From JALZHR01 sp036388635 (lineage in GTDB: Bacteria > Acidobacteriota > Blastocatellia > Pyrinomonadales > Pyrinomonadaceae), in NCBI GenBank assembly GCA_036388635.1, contig DASVRL010000206.1, forward strand, positions 1 through 64,000: DNA of 64,000 nucleotides. The letters run 5' to 3'. This document shows, piece by piece, positions 16,368 through 26,116 of this stretch. Position 1 is the stretch's first letter; every line of letters starts with the position of its first letter. The translations under genes and the position numbers were made by a program. The notes beneath the pieces were generated by a model. It saw nothing but the letters and a program-made list of their open reading frames with translations. It searched no databases and was not told where the DNA came from.

Positions 16368-17264
16368 ATGAAACTCTGGCTTTCCAAAAACAGCGAAATC
16401 TCTCTGCGCGAGCAGTTGACGCGGCAGATAATGCTGGCGATTGTGAGCGGCGATTTACAGGCGGGCGACCGGTTGCCGAGCGTGCGTGAAATCGCTCTGC
16501 GGCTGAAGATTCACCCGAACACGGCGAGCGCCGCCTATCGCTGGCTGGAAGAAAACGGCTGGGTCGAATCGCGCGTCGGCAGCGGCGTTTACGCGCGAAA
16601 AGTGGCGGAACTGAAAATCAACGAAACGGCGCGCGAGATTGAAAACGAGCTCGACCGCTTGATTTCGTCTTTTCTGAACGAAGCGCGGCGGCGCGGTTTT
16701 GAAAACAGGCAGATAAAAACGCGGCTTAATTTCTGGCTGCAGGCGAAAAAGCCGCAGAAAATCGTGATTGTCGAAACGGATGCCGATTTGTGCCGCATTC
16801 TCGCCTGCGAAATCTCCGCGCATTTCAGCGCGCCGGTTTCCGCCGTCGATTTTGCCAAAGCCGAAAAGGACGGTTTCGCCGCAAACGCCTTAATCGTTTC
16901 CCTTTCGGATGCGGCGGAAAATTTTGCCGCGCCCGCCGCTTTCGTTCGTCTGAAATTAAATTCCGTGCAGGATTCGATGCGCGGCAAGGAAAAACCGGGC
17001 GAAACGGATTTGGTCGGCGTCGCCTCGCACTGGGAAAAGTTTCTGCGCTGGTCGCAGACGATGCTCGTCGCCGTCGGCATCGGCGAAGAAAATCTGGTGG
17101 TGCGCCGCGCCGGCGAAGCGGATTGGAAAAAAGGTCTGGATTCGTGCGAGTTTGTGATTACCGACAGTTTGACGGCGAAACACCTGCCGGTCGATACCGA
17201 TAAACGCGTTTTTCAACTGATTTCGCCCGAATCCATCGCCGAAATACAAACTTATCTTAAATAA
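16368..17264 (+). CDS. GntR-family transcriptional regulator (YtrA-like winged helix)
   Basis: A 298-aa DNA-binding regulator. Residues 8-78 are a GntR winged helix: REQLTRQIMLAIVSGDL, GDRLPSVREIALRLKIHPNT and ENGWVESRVGSGVYA. The remaining 215 residues hold a helical linker and a Rossmann-like region (PQKIVIVETDADLCRILACE) that may bind a ligand, longer than in standard YtrA regulators. No operator is identifiable. It starts immediately after a heptamer array and is followed by a protein kinase gene 44 bases downstream. Its target genes are unknown. Confidence 0.85.
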   Translation: MKLWLSKNSEISLREQLTRQIMLAIVSGDLQAGDRLPSVREIALRLKIHPNTASAAYRWLEENGWVESRVGSGVYARKVAELKINETAREIENELDRLISSFLNEARRRGFENRQIKTRLNFWLQAKKPQKIVIVETDADLCRILACEISAHFSAPVSAVDFAKAEKDGFAANALIVSLSDAAENFAAPAAFVRLKLNSVQDSMRGKEKPGETDLVGVASHWEKFLRWSQTMLVAVGIGEENLVVRRAGEADWKKGLDSCEFVITDSLTAKHLPVDTDKRVFQLISPESIAEIQTYLK

Positions 17265-17308
17265 ATTTACATAAAACCAATCCGGTTTGCTTATAATCAA
17301 ATAAATCA

Positions 17309-18796
17309 ATGTTTCAGGCAGGGCAAAAATTCGGGCAATACGTATTAATCAAAAAGCTCGCCAAAGGCGGTTTCGGCGAAGTCTGGCTGGCGGAAAAACG
17401 TTCGCAATTCGTCACCAAAAAGGTGGCGATGAAGCTGCCGCACGCCGGTCAATTTAATTTCGAAGCCATCCGCCAGGAAGCGACGCTCTGGGAAAAAGCG
17501 AGCGGGCATCCGAACGTTCTGCCTTTGATCGACGCGGACGTTTACGATGGTCAGGTCGTTATCCTGAGCGAATATATCGAAGACGGTTCGCTCGCCGATA
17601 TGTTGAGAAAACACGGCAGAATTCCCGTTCAGCAAGCCGTGCGCATCGTCATCGGCGTCCTCAACGGCTTGGAATATCTGCATTCCAAAAACATCATTCA
17701 CCGCGACATTAAACCCGCCAATATCCTGATGCAGGGCGATACGCCGCGGCTCGCCGACTTTGGCATCTCGCGCGCGGTCGAAACGACGATGGTCAGCTCG
17801 ACCGTCATCGGCACGCACAGCTATATGTCGCCGGAATCGTTTGAAGGCGTCCGCAGCGTGCAGACGGACGTCTGGTCGGTCGGCGTTCTGCTTTATCATC
17901 TTTTGACCGGCAAACTGCCGTTTCCGCTTGGTCAGCCGTCCGAAATTATGTACGCGGTTTTGATGAAAGAACCCGAGCCGATGCCGGGCGACATTCCGCA
18001 GCGCTTGCAGCAAATCATTTATAAGGCGCTGGAAAAAGACCGCGAGCCGGACCGCAATCCGCCGCTCCGGTATCAATCGGCTTCGGCGATGCGCGAGGAT
18101 TTAGAGGGTTTTCTCGAATGGTGGGCGACCGAGGCGCAGCCGTCGCCTTTTGAAACCGTCAAAGTTTCGCCGCCCGCCGCCGATTCCGTCGAACTCGGCA
18201 CGCGAATGAGAATTCCCGTCAAAACAGAAGGAAATTTTTTAAACAATTCGCTGCACGCTCTGGCTAATCGTAATTTTTCGACGGCGGCGATTTTCTCGTT
18301 TTTAGCCATCGGCGTGGCAATCGTTTTGCTGGTTGTGACGATGTACGGTTTGTTGTCTTCGACGGCACTGGTCAATCTCGGTTCGTCAAACACAAATTCG
18401 TCGAGCGCAAATTCGGCTATCGAGCCGGTCGATGACGCGGCGATTCGCGCTTCCAAAGAATTTTACCGGCAGGCGGATAATTTCTACGCGCGCAAGAGAT
18501 TTGATAAAGCGATTGAAACCTACACGCTGGCAATCGAATTAAATCCGAACGATTACGCGATTTACAATAATCGCGGCGCCGCTTATCACGCGACCGGCGA
18601 ATTTCAAAAAGCTATCGCCGATTACACCAAAGCCGCCGAGCTTAATCCGTATCATTTTTCCGCTTACAACAATCGCGGCGCGGCGTATGAAGACATCGGC
18701 AGCATCGAACAAGCCATCACCGATTACCGCAAGGCGCTGGAATTAGACCCGGAAAACAAGCTGGCGAAAGATAATTTGAAAAGGATTCTGAAGTAA
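17309..18796 (+). CDS. Membrane-anchored Ser/Thr protein kinase with TPR repeats
   Basis: A 495-aa Hanks-type kinase. Kinase domain residues 8-275: glycine loop AKGGFGEVWLAEK, ATP lysine K42 (VAMK), catalytic HRDIKPAN (D133), DFG at 150-152 and APE-like MSPES. A linker leads to one transmembrane helix (about 325-350). The C-terminal part (385-495) has three TPR-like helical units (FYARKRFDKAIETYTLAIEL and two more), which would lie outside the membrane and sense or bind proteins. All catalytic residues are present, so activity is likely. Substrates are unknown. Confidence 0.92.
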   Translation: MFQAGQKFGQYVLIKKLAKGGFGEVWLAEKRSQFVTKKVAMKLPHAGQFNFEAIRQEATLWEKASGHPNVLPLIDADVYDGQVVILSEYIEDGSLADMLRKHGRIPVQQAVRIVIGVLNGLEYLHSKNIIHRDIKPANILMQGDTPRLADFGISRAVETTMVSSTVIGTHSYMSPESFEGVRSVQTDVWSVGVLLYHLLTGKLPFPLGQPSEIMYAVLMKEPEPMPGDIPQRLQQIIYKALEKDREPDRNPPLRYQSASAMREDLEGFLEWWATEAQPSPFETVKVSPPAADSVELGTRMRIPVKTEGNFLNNSLHALANRNFSTAAIFSFLAIGVAIVLLVVTMYGLLSSTALVNLGSSNTNSSSANSAIEPVDDAAIRASKEFYRQADNFYARKRFDKAIETYTLAIELNPNDYAIYNNRGAAYHATGEFQKAIADYTKAAELNPYHFSAYNNRGAAYEDIGSIEQAITDYRKALELDPENKLAKDNLKRILK

Positions 18797-18999
18797 AAAG
18801 AATTTTCGCGGTAAAAGCGCGAAGGAGTACAAAGGAAAATCGACAGGACAGTCCGGGCTAGATAAGGATGACATTTCACTAATCGCGTCGAGAATTAACG
18901 CAGCGCCGGAATCCGTTCGACAGTTGATAATTTGAAACTTCCGTCCCGAATATTCCGTTCGAATTTTCCTTGCAGCATTGAAATTCCCTTTGAAAACTA

Positions 19000-19338
19000 T
19001 TATTTATTGCTGACGCGCCGGACTTCCTCGTTCATTCTGCCCGACAGCATAAACCACATCATTTTGTAGTCGGAAATAAATGACCAGAGCGGGTATTTAA
19101 AGGTTGCGGGCTGGTTTTTCTCGATAAAAAAATGCGAAAACCAGGCGAAAGCGTAGCCCGTCAGCAGGCAAAGCGGCAGATAATACCACGTTCCGAGCTG
19201 CACGAACCAGACGAGCAGAATCAAGCCGAGCGTCGTCCCCATAAAATGAAACCAGCGCGTCAGCGGATTGCTGTGCTCCAGCACGTAGAAATCCCAGAAC
19301 TCCCTATAATTATCGATTTTTCGGTCGCCTGCCGCCAT
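19000..19338 (-). CDS. Mpo1-like (DUF962) membrane protein
   Basis: A 112-aa polytopic protein of the Mpo1/YGL010w (DUF962) family. Residues include YREFWDFYVLEHSNPLTRWFH near the start (shown in part) and a HxxxxxHF-type motif, AWFSHFFIEKNQPATF, typical of the family; yeast Mpo1 is an iron-dependent dioxygenase acting on 2-hydroxy fatty acids. Whether the bacterial member acts likewise is unproven. I use ATG 19338 because GAGGTGA lies nine bases ahead; a longer reading frame upstream would overlap the preceding gene. Confidence 0.85.
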   Translation of the reverse strand: MAAGDRKIDNYREFWDFYVLEHSNPLTRWFHFMGTTLGLILLVWFVQLGTWYYLPLCLLTGYAFAWFSHFFIEKNQPATFKYPLWSFISDYKMMWFMLSGRMNEEVRRVSNK

Positions 19339-19343
19339 AAATT

Positions 19344-19667
19344 TCACCTCATTGCCGATGCTAAAAGAACCGCGGCGAAAAAGCTGACCGCCACTGAAAC
19401 ACCGCCGACGATAATAAAAATCAGACTGCAAATCGCTGTCGCCGCAATTTTATTCAGAGACTTTTTCACCGCCAGGTAATTTACCAGCAGAATGCCTAAA
19501 ACGCCAGTAATTACGGCGGAAAGCAAACCCCAAACGATATACAAAAGCAAGCCGGGCGTCGCGTCGCTCTCGTGAAACCCGTTCATCGCCAGCAACAGCA
19601 TAAAGAACATCACAAAGCTGATGCCGGCGTTTGCCAGCGCCGTGATTAGAAATGTCGCTATTTTCAT
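19344..19667 (-). CDS. Small three-helix membrane protein, unknown
   Basis: A 107-aa protein with membrane helices around residues 5-30, 42-65 and 75-103. It has no family motif that I recognise. It sits five bases ahead of the DUF962 gene on the same strand and 10 bases after the aldo-keto reductase stop, so it belongs to the same transcription unit. The function is unknown. Confidence 0.75.
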   Translation of the reverse strand: MKIATFLITALANAGISFVMFFMLLLAMNGFHESDATPGLLLYIVWGLLSAVITGVLGILLVNYLAVKKSLNKIAATAICSLIFIIVGGVSVAVSFFAAVLLASAMR

Positions 19668-19676
19668 CTTTAAAAT

Positions 19677-20774
19677 TTACGAAAACAATCGCTGATAAGT
19701 TTCCGCCGAAACCGGCTCGATGTGCGCCAGGCGCATATTTTCTTCGACGTGTTTTTCCTTGCTCATTCCGACCAGCGCCGTCGTCACAAAAGAGGTCGAG
19801 CGAACGAATTGCAGGCTGGCGAGCGCGTCCGATTCGGTATTTCCCAGCGTTTCGCGAACGTTTGCCGGCAGATTCCGCGCCAGTTTTCCCTGCAAAATCG
19901 AAGCGCTGCACACGACCGAAACGTCCAGATTTTGCGCCGCTTCCAGCGTCGATAAAACCTGCCCGCCAAACTGCTGGTTCGGCAAAAGCAGCGCTTCCGG
20001 CATCGCCAGATTAAACGGTAGCTGGACAAAGCGAAAACCGTGATTTTCACCGCCGATTTGCCGCGCGACGTTCACCATTTTTTCGAGCGAATGATAGCCG
20101 TTGTTGCCGGGCGGAACGCGGAAACCGTTCCACGTCGCCGCGCCGTAAAATTGCAGCTTGCCGTTTTGCCTTAATTCTTCCAGCTTTTCGAACGCCCGCG
20201 CCAGCCGCGCTTCAAACGCGGTCGCGGGAATTTCGGAAAGCTGCGATTCCGGATTGTGAATGTAAAAAACGTCCAGCGAATCGAGCTGCATATTTTGCAG
20301 CGATTGATTCACCTGGCTTTCCAGATATTTCGGCGTCATACAATGACTGCCGCCGACCAAATCGTCAAACGCGGCAATGCCTTTAGCGACAAAGTTTTCC
20401 TGAAAATACGAGCGAACGTCGCGTGGCGGCTCGCCGTCAAACGGCAGGTAGCCGCCTTTCGTGCAAATCACGATTTCGTCGCGCCCGAAGCCTTTTTCGC
20501 CTAAAATTTTCAGGGCTTCTCCGATATTTCGCTCGCTGCGCTGAAAACGATAATTCGCCGCCGTGTCGATAACGTTTCCGCCGAGTTCGACAAAGCGCGC
20601 AATCGCGTTCGTATAACTTTCGTCGGTCGCCGCGTCCCAGTTTCCGAGATAAGTGCCGATGCCGATTGACGAAACAATCAGGTTCTGCGCCCAGCGGAAA
20701 TGTCCGGCGGCGGCTTTTGTGAATTTTCGGGCGTATTTTTTTGTGCCTTCCCGCGTCGCAAATTTTTCAGTCAT
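19677..20774 (-). CDS. Aldo/keto reductase
   Basis: A 365-aa NADPH-dependent reductase of the AKR superfamily acting on aldehyde or ketone groups. The catalytic tetrad is visible: Asp and Tyr in NVIDTAANYRFQRSE, Lys in ICTKGGY and His in FYIHNPE. A long insert (FDGEPPRDVRSYFQENF) after the Lys marks a divergent AKR subgroup. Its ATG overlaps the TAA of the upstream sulfoxide reductase by one base (TAATG), so translation is coupled. The substrate is unknown, but the coupling suggests a redox-repair context. Confidence 0.9.
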   Translation of the reverse strand: MTEKFATREGTKKYARKFTKAAAGHFRWAQNLIVSSIGIGTYLGNWDAATDESYTNAIARFVELGGNVIDTAANYRFQRSERNIGEALKILGEKGFGRDEIVICTKGGYLPFDGEPPRDVRSYFQENFVAKGIAAFDDLVGGSHCMTPKYLESQVNQSLQNMQLDSLDVFYIHNPESQLSEIPATAFEARLARAFEKLEELRQNGKLQFYGAATWNGFRVPPGNNGYHSLEKMVNVARQIGGENHGFRFVQLPFNLAMPEALLLPNQQFGGQVLSTLEAAQNLDVSVVCSASILQGKLARNLPANVRETLGNTESDALASLQFVRSTSFVTTALVGMSKEKHVEENMRLAHIEPVSAETYQRLFS

Positions 20775-21259
20775 TAAATTATTCTTTCAATAATGTTTAC
20801 GATTTTTTGCAAACCTTCCGCATCGGTTTGTGAAAAATCGTCGAGTTTATCGCTGTCCACGTCCAGCACGCCGAAAACTTCGCCCGCCGCGTCAAAAATC
20901 GGCAAAACGATTTCCGATTTCGAAAGCGAGCTGCAAGCGATATGACCGGGAAATTTTTCGACGTCCGGCACTATCACGGTACGCCGCGTCGTGTAGCAAT
21001 GCCCGCAGACGCCTTTGTCAAAATCAATCCGCGTGCAGGCAATCGAGCCTTGAAACGCGCTCAGAACAAGCTGATTTTCCTTTTTAATATAAAAACCGAC
21101 CCAGAAAAATCCGAACGCTTCTTTCAGCGCGGCGCTGATATTTGCCAAATTCGCGACCAAATCCGTTTCGCCCGCCACCAGCGCGGCAATCTGCGGCGCA
21201 AGCTCTTCGTAGATTACTTTCCGCTCTTTCGTCTTTGAAAAAGCCAGACTTTCTGCCAT
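20774..21259 (-). CDS. msrC: Free methionine-(R)-sulfoxide reductase, GAF domain
   Basis: A 161-aa GAF-fold enzyme that reduces free methionine-R-sulfoxide. The three reactive cysteines of the fRMsr family are in place: C75 (IACTRI), C85 (DKGVCG) and C109 (HIACSS), with one extra C88. I chose ATG 21259 (MAESLAFSK); 29 codons further upstream are in frame but not family-like. Co-translated with the aldo-keto reductase. This fits oxidative-stress repair. Confidence 0.87.
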   Translation of the reverse strand: MAESLAFSKTKERKVIYEELAPQIAALVAGETDLVANLANISAALKEAFGFFWVGFYIKKENQLVLSAFQGSIACTRIDFDKGVCGHCYTTRRTVIVPDVEKFPGHIACSSLSKSEIVLPIFDAAGEVFGVLDVDSDKLDDFSQTDAEGLQKIVNIIERII

Positions 21260-21490
21260 ACGTTTGAGTTTACCATAAAGTTTTAGCCGCTGAAGAGCGC
21301 TGAGATTTTTGAGAAAATAAAACCGCAGACAGGCACGGATGCGCACGGATAAAAGAAGGATTTTATCCGGTCTTTACGTCCATCGCGTTTGAAACGTCCG
21401 TGTCTATCGGTGTCTTTGTGCGGTTTCATTTTCCTTCACTGCGTCTTTCTGTTTTCCCGGCGGCTAAATCTTTGTGGTAAATTTTAAGTA

Positions 21491-22360
21491 ATGCTGGAAA
21501 AAGAACTCGAAGTTGCCGTTGCGCTGGCGCGCGCGGCGGGCAAAACAATTCTGGAATTCTACGCGCTGGAAATTATTGCCGAACAAAAGCTCGGCGCCGA
21601 CAATTTCTCCGAACCCGTCACGATAGCCGACAAAACGGCGAGCCGGATGATTGTCGCCGGCTTGACCGAAGCTTTTCCCGAAGACGGCGTTTTGTCCGAA
21701 GAAGAAGACGATTTGATAGAAATTCGCGCCAGCAGAAACCGCGTCTGGATGATTGACCCGATTGACGGCACCTGGGGATTTATCAAAAAAGACGGCGATT
21801 TCGGCGTGCAAATCGGTTTGACCGAGGGCGGCGAGGTGATTTTAGGCGTCGTCTTTCTGCCGGTTCACAACACTCTGTATTTTGCGGCGAAAGGCGCGGG
21901 CGCGTTTATGATTCAGAACGACGAATCGCCGAAGCGCCTGCACGTTTCCGACAAAACGGATTTTACGGAAATGCTTCTGGCTTCGAGTCGTAATCACCGC
22001 AGCCCGAAAATGCATCGCATTATCGATGATTTCGGCTTCCGGCAGGAAATCCAGCGCGGCTCGGTCGGCATCAAAATCGGCTTGATTGCCCAGCAAATCT
22101 GCGATTTATACATTCATCTCAGCCCGCGCACAAAATTTTGGGATACCTGCGCGCCGCAGATTATTCTGGAAGAAGCGGGCGGGAAAATGACCGACCTTTT
22201 CGGCTATCCGATGCGCTACGATTTGCACGACGTGCAGAATCATAACGGCATTTTAGCGACCAACAGCGCGGCGCACGACGCGACGGTTCAGCATTTAAAG
22301 CCGCTTTTGCGCGAGTTCGGACGCCTGCGCACAAAAGCCAAATCAAACGAAAGCTTTTAA
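21491..22360 (+). CDS. Inositol-monophosphatase/CysQ-family phosphatase
   Basis: A 289-aa Mg-dependent, Li-sensitive-type phosphatase. The metal-binding signature WMIDPIDGTWGFI and the C-terminal FWDTCAPQIILEEAGG are both intact, as is the Glu pair in LSEEED. Family members hydrolyse inositol phosphates, 3'-phosphoadenosine 5'-phosphate (CysQ) or histidinol phosphate; the sequence does not separate these, though the KKDGDFGVQIGL context is CysQ-like. It is a single gene. Its start is ATG 21491, with a plain AAGTA before it. Confidence 0.85.
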   Translation: MLEKELEVAVALARAAGKTILEFYALEIIAEQKLGADNFSEPVTIADKTASRMIVAGLTEAFPEDGVLSEEEDDLIEIRASRNRVWMIDPIDGTWGFIKKDGDFGVQIGLTEGGEVILGVVFLPVHNTLYFAAKGAGAFMIQNDESPKRLHVSDKTDFTEMLLASSRNHRSPKMHRIIDDFGFRQEIQRGSVGIKIGLIAQQICDLYIHLSPRTKFWDTCAPQIILEEAGGKMTDLFGYPMRYDLHDVQNHNGILATNSAAHDATVQHLKPLLREFGRLRTKAKSNESF

Positions 22361-22503
22361 CTTCGCGCGCTTTGCTTTTCAAGCGGAAAATTCCGTTTCC
22401 GAAAATTTAACGCGTATTATTTAAAAAAAATCTGTCCCGCTTTAGAAGCCAAGCGCGCGAAGAACGCGAAGAAAACGTGTAAATCCATTTCCAAAATTGT
22501 TTT

Positions 22504-23064
22504 ATGCAGCAGAAACAAAACAGTCCGTTCGATAAAGTTCCGCCGTTTGACGAAGAATCGGGCGATCTGAATGTTATTGTCGATACGCCGAAAGGCAGCC
22601 GCAACAAATACGAGTTTGACGAAAAGCTCGGGCTTTTCAAGCTCGGCGGCGTGCTGGCGGTCGGGCATTCTTTTCCGTTCGATTTCGGTTTTATTCCAAA
22701 CACGCTCGGCGGCGACGGCGACCCGCTCGACGTGCTGGTTTTGCTGGACGAACCGGCTTTTGTTGGCTGTCTGATTCCCGCGCGCCTGATCGGCGTCATC
22801 GAAGCCGAACAAACCGAAAGGGACGGTAAAACCGGGCGCAACGATAGATTAATCGCCGTCGCCGCCAATTCGCGCCTTCACGAAAACGTCAAATCAATCA
22901 ACCATTTAAACGAAACGCTGGTCGACGAAATCGAGCATTTTTTCGTTTCCTACAACGAGGCGAAAGGCAAGCAATTTAAACCGCTCGGACGCTTTGCGGC
23001 GATAAAAGCGAAAAAAATTGTGGACGAAGGAATCGAGCTTTACAAAAAGATGAATCGAAAATAA
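22504..23064 (+). CDS. ppa: Inorganic pyrophosphatase, family I
   Basis: A 186-aa soluble enzyme that splits pyrophosphate to phosphate and so drives biosynthetic reactions. The metal-binding DGDPLD (D71-D76) is intact. FPFDFGFIP replaces the usual YPFGYGYVP, as in a divergent bacterial subgroup; the substrate-binding tyrosines are therefore Phe here. The Lys/Arg in TPKGSRNKYEF are present. It is followed by a strong palindromic terminator shared with the convergent radical SAM gene. Confidence 0.9.
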   Translation: MQQKQNSPFDKVPPFDEESGDLNVIVDTPKGSRNKYEFDEKLGLFKLGGVLAVGHSFPFDFGFIPNTLGGDGDPLDVLVLLDEPAFVGCLIPARLIGVIEAEQTERDGKTGRNDRLIAVAANSRLHENVKSINHLNETLVDEIEHFFVSYNEAKGKQFKPLGRFAAIKAKKIVDEGIELYKKMNRK

Positions 23065-23092
23065 TAAACAGGCATAACCTGACAAAATAAAT

Positions 23093-23120
23093 CGGCGGTG
23101 TAAAAATTTTTACACCGCCG
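23093..23120. terminator. Bidirectional terminator, perfect 14-bp palindrome
   Basis: CGGCGGTGTAAAAA (23093-23106) pairs perfectly with TTTTTACACCGCCG (23107-23120). The central A/T runs give a T-tract on either strand. It lies between genes ending at 23064 (+) and 23151 (-). Confidence 0.88.
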
Positions 23121-23150
23121 AAATGTTTCCGAATTTATACAAATGGATTC

Positions 23151-24713
<1,563 letters not shown>

Positions 24714-25166
24714 AAATTCTTTTTCTATAGCAGCGTGGTAACAATCGAGAAATAAACAACAAAATGCTTGTTTACAGGTTTTGTTACAGCTTGATTATAT
24801 TATTTTCGTTCTGACTGAGAACTAATCAATCCCCTGATTAATCGTTTAAAACTGGGGTTTAATGATCGGGAGCACTCAAGAACAAAACCGAAACGACGAA
24901 GACATCAGAAAAGAGCTTTGAAACTCGATATTTTAATGCCGGGACGCGTTTCTGGTGAAACTGACTATACCACATTTATGTATGCTGCCACACATAAGAA
25001 CATTGATTGAGCGGAAAAGACAGTGAAATTAAACCGGCGTAATTGTAATGAAGAGATATTTTTATTCGTTTTCTCATACCTTTACTCATAAACGGGGAAA
25101 GTTTTTGAATTGGATTGGGCTTTACAAATACTTGATGTTTATAATCGCATTTTTTTTACCGTTTTG
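24714..25166. other. Intergenic region, 450 bases, no gene supported
   Basis: No coding region is supported here. A plus-strand 70-codon frame (25048-25260) overlaps the SDR gene and lacks family features. Loose inverted repeats occur, such as GTAACAA and TTGTTAC near 24736-24775, but no T-tract or conserved element is recognised. It probably carries the promoter for the radical SAM gene, which I cannot pinpoint. Confidence 0.5.
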
Positions 25167-25976
25167 CTATTTCAAAACCGCGCTTTTTACTACTTTGAAA
25201 AACAAACTGTCCGGCAGAAGCCGGCGCGCCGCTAAAACCATCTTTGAATTGACCGGATAACGCATTTTTTTGGAACCGTCGGTCACGGCTTCGTAAATCG
25301 TCGCCGCGACGATGTCGCCGCCGGGCGCGTCGGCTCCGGCTTTCTGCATATTCGGCAGCGCCCGCTCGATAAAATCGTCGTAAGCCGTCAAGCCCTCGCG
25401 CCGCGTCAAATCCATCGAACGGTCGTAGAAATCCGTCTTTATCGGTCCCGGCTCGATGATTTTGACGCGGATATTGAATTGTTCGACCTCGTACTGCAAA
25501 GATTCGGAAAAGCCTTCGACCGCCCATTTCGTCGCGTGATAAAGACTGTAGAGCGGAAACGTGATGCGCCCGCCCATCGAAGCGACGTTGACGATAATGC
25601 CTTTTCTGCGCTCGCGGAAAACGGGCAGAATTTCGCGACAGACGTTCATCAAGCCGAAGACGTTGGTCTGAAACTGCTTTTCGATTTGCTCGTCGGTGGC
25701 GGCTTCAAACGCGCCGACCAGCCCGTAGCCGGCATTGTTGACGACGGCGTCGAGGCGTCCGAATTTTTCCATCGTCGCGGCAATCGCGCTTTTTATCGAA
25801 TCGGTGTCCGTCACGTCAAGGCGAAAACATTCGACGTCGGCAATCTTTCGCAAATCTTCGGCTTTTTCCGGCGCGCGCATCGTGGCGGCGACTTTCCAGT
25901 TTTTGCTTTGAAAAAGCTTCGCCGTTTCCCTGCCGATGCCGCTCGACGCGCCCGTGATAAGAATAACTTTGTTCAT
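25167..25976 (-). CDS. Short-chain dehydrogenase/reductase
   Basis: A 269-aa classical SDR. NAD(P) motif TGASSGIGRE (residues 9-18), NNAGYG, catalytic Ser in VASMGG, and YHATK (Tyr/Lys) are all intact. The NADP-preferring basic residue is unclear. Function is oxidation or reduction of a hydroxyl or carbonyl on an unknown substrate. It is a single gene. Normal length for the family. Confidence 0.92.
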   Translation of the reverse strand: MNKVILITGASSGIGRETAKLFQSKNWKVAATMRAPEKAEDLRKIADVECFRLDVTDTDSIKSAIAATMEKFGRLDAVVNNAGYGLVGAFEAATDEQIEKQFQTNVFGLMNVCREILPVFRERRKGIIVNVASMGGRITFPLYSLYHATKWAVEGFSESLQYEVEQFNIRVKIIEPGPIKTDFYDRSMDLTRREGLTAYDDFIERALPNMQKAGADAPGGDIVAATIYEAVTDGSKKMRYPVNSKMVLAARRLLPDSLFFKVVKSAVLK

Positions 25977-26116
25977 AGCTGTAGTAATTTAACGCAAACA
26001 AGCAAAGAGACAAAGACGGCAAAGGCAAATTTAAATTAAAAAAGCCGTTTTATTTCTCGCGCCCGCCTGCCGTTCGGCATCTCCGCGTTAAAAAATCTTT
26101 CTGGTATAATAAAGCT

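Noticed and set aside
18797..18999. Possible structured RNA: AAAGGAAAAT (18831-18840) could pair with ATTTTCCT near 18963
   Set aside because: The pairing is short, 120 bases apart, and the AGGACAGTCCGGGC stretch resembles RNase P only superficially with no other conserved parts.
25048..25260. 70-codon plus-strand frame rich in Phe and Tyr
   Set aside because: It overlaps the conserved SDR gene end by about 90 bases, has no recognised motif and sits in a composition-driven AT-rich gap.
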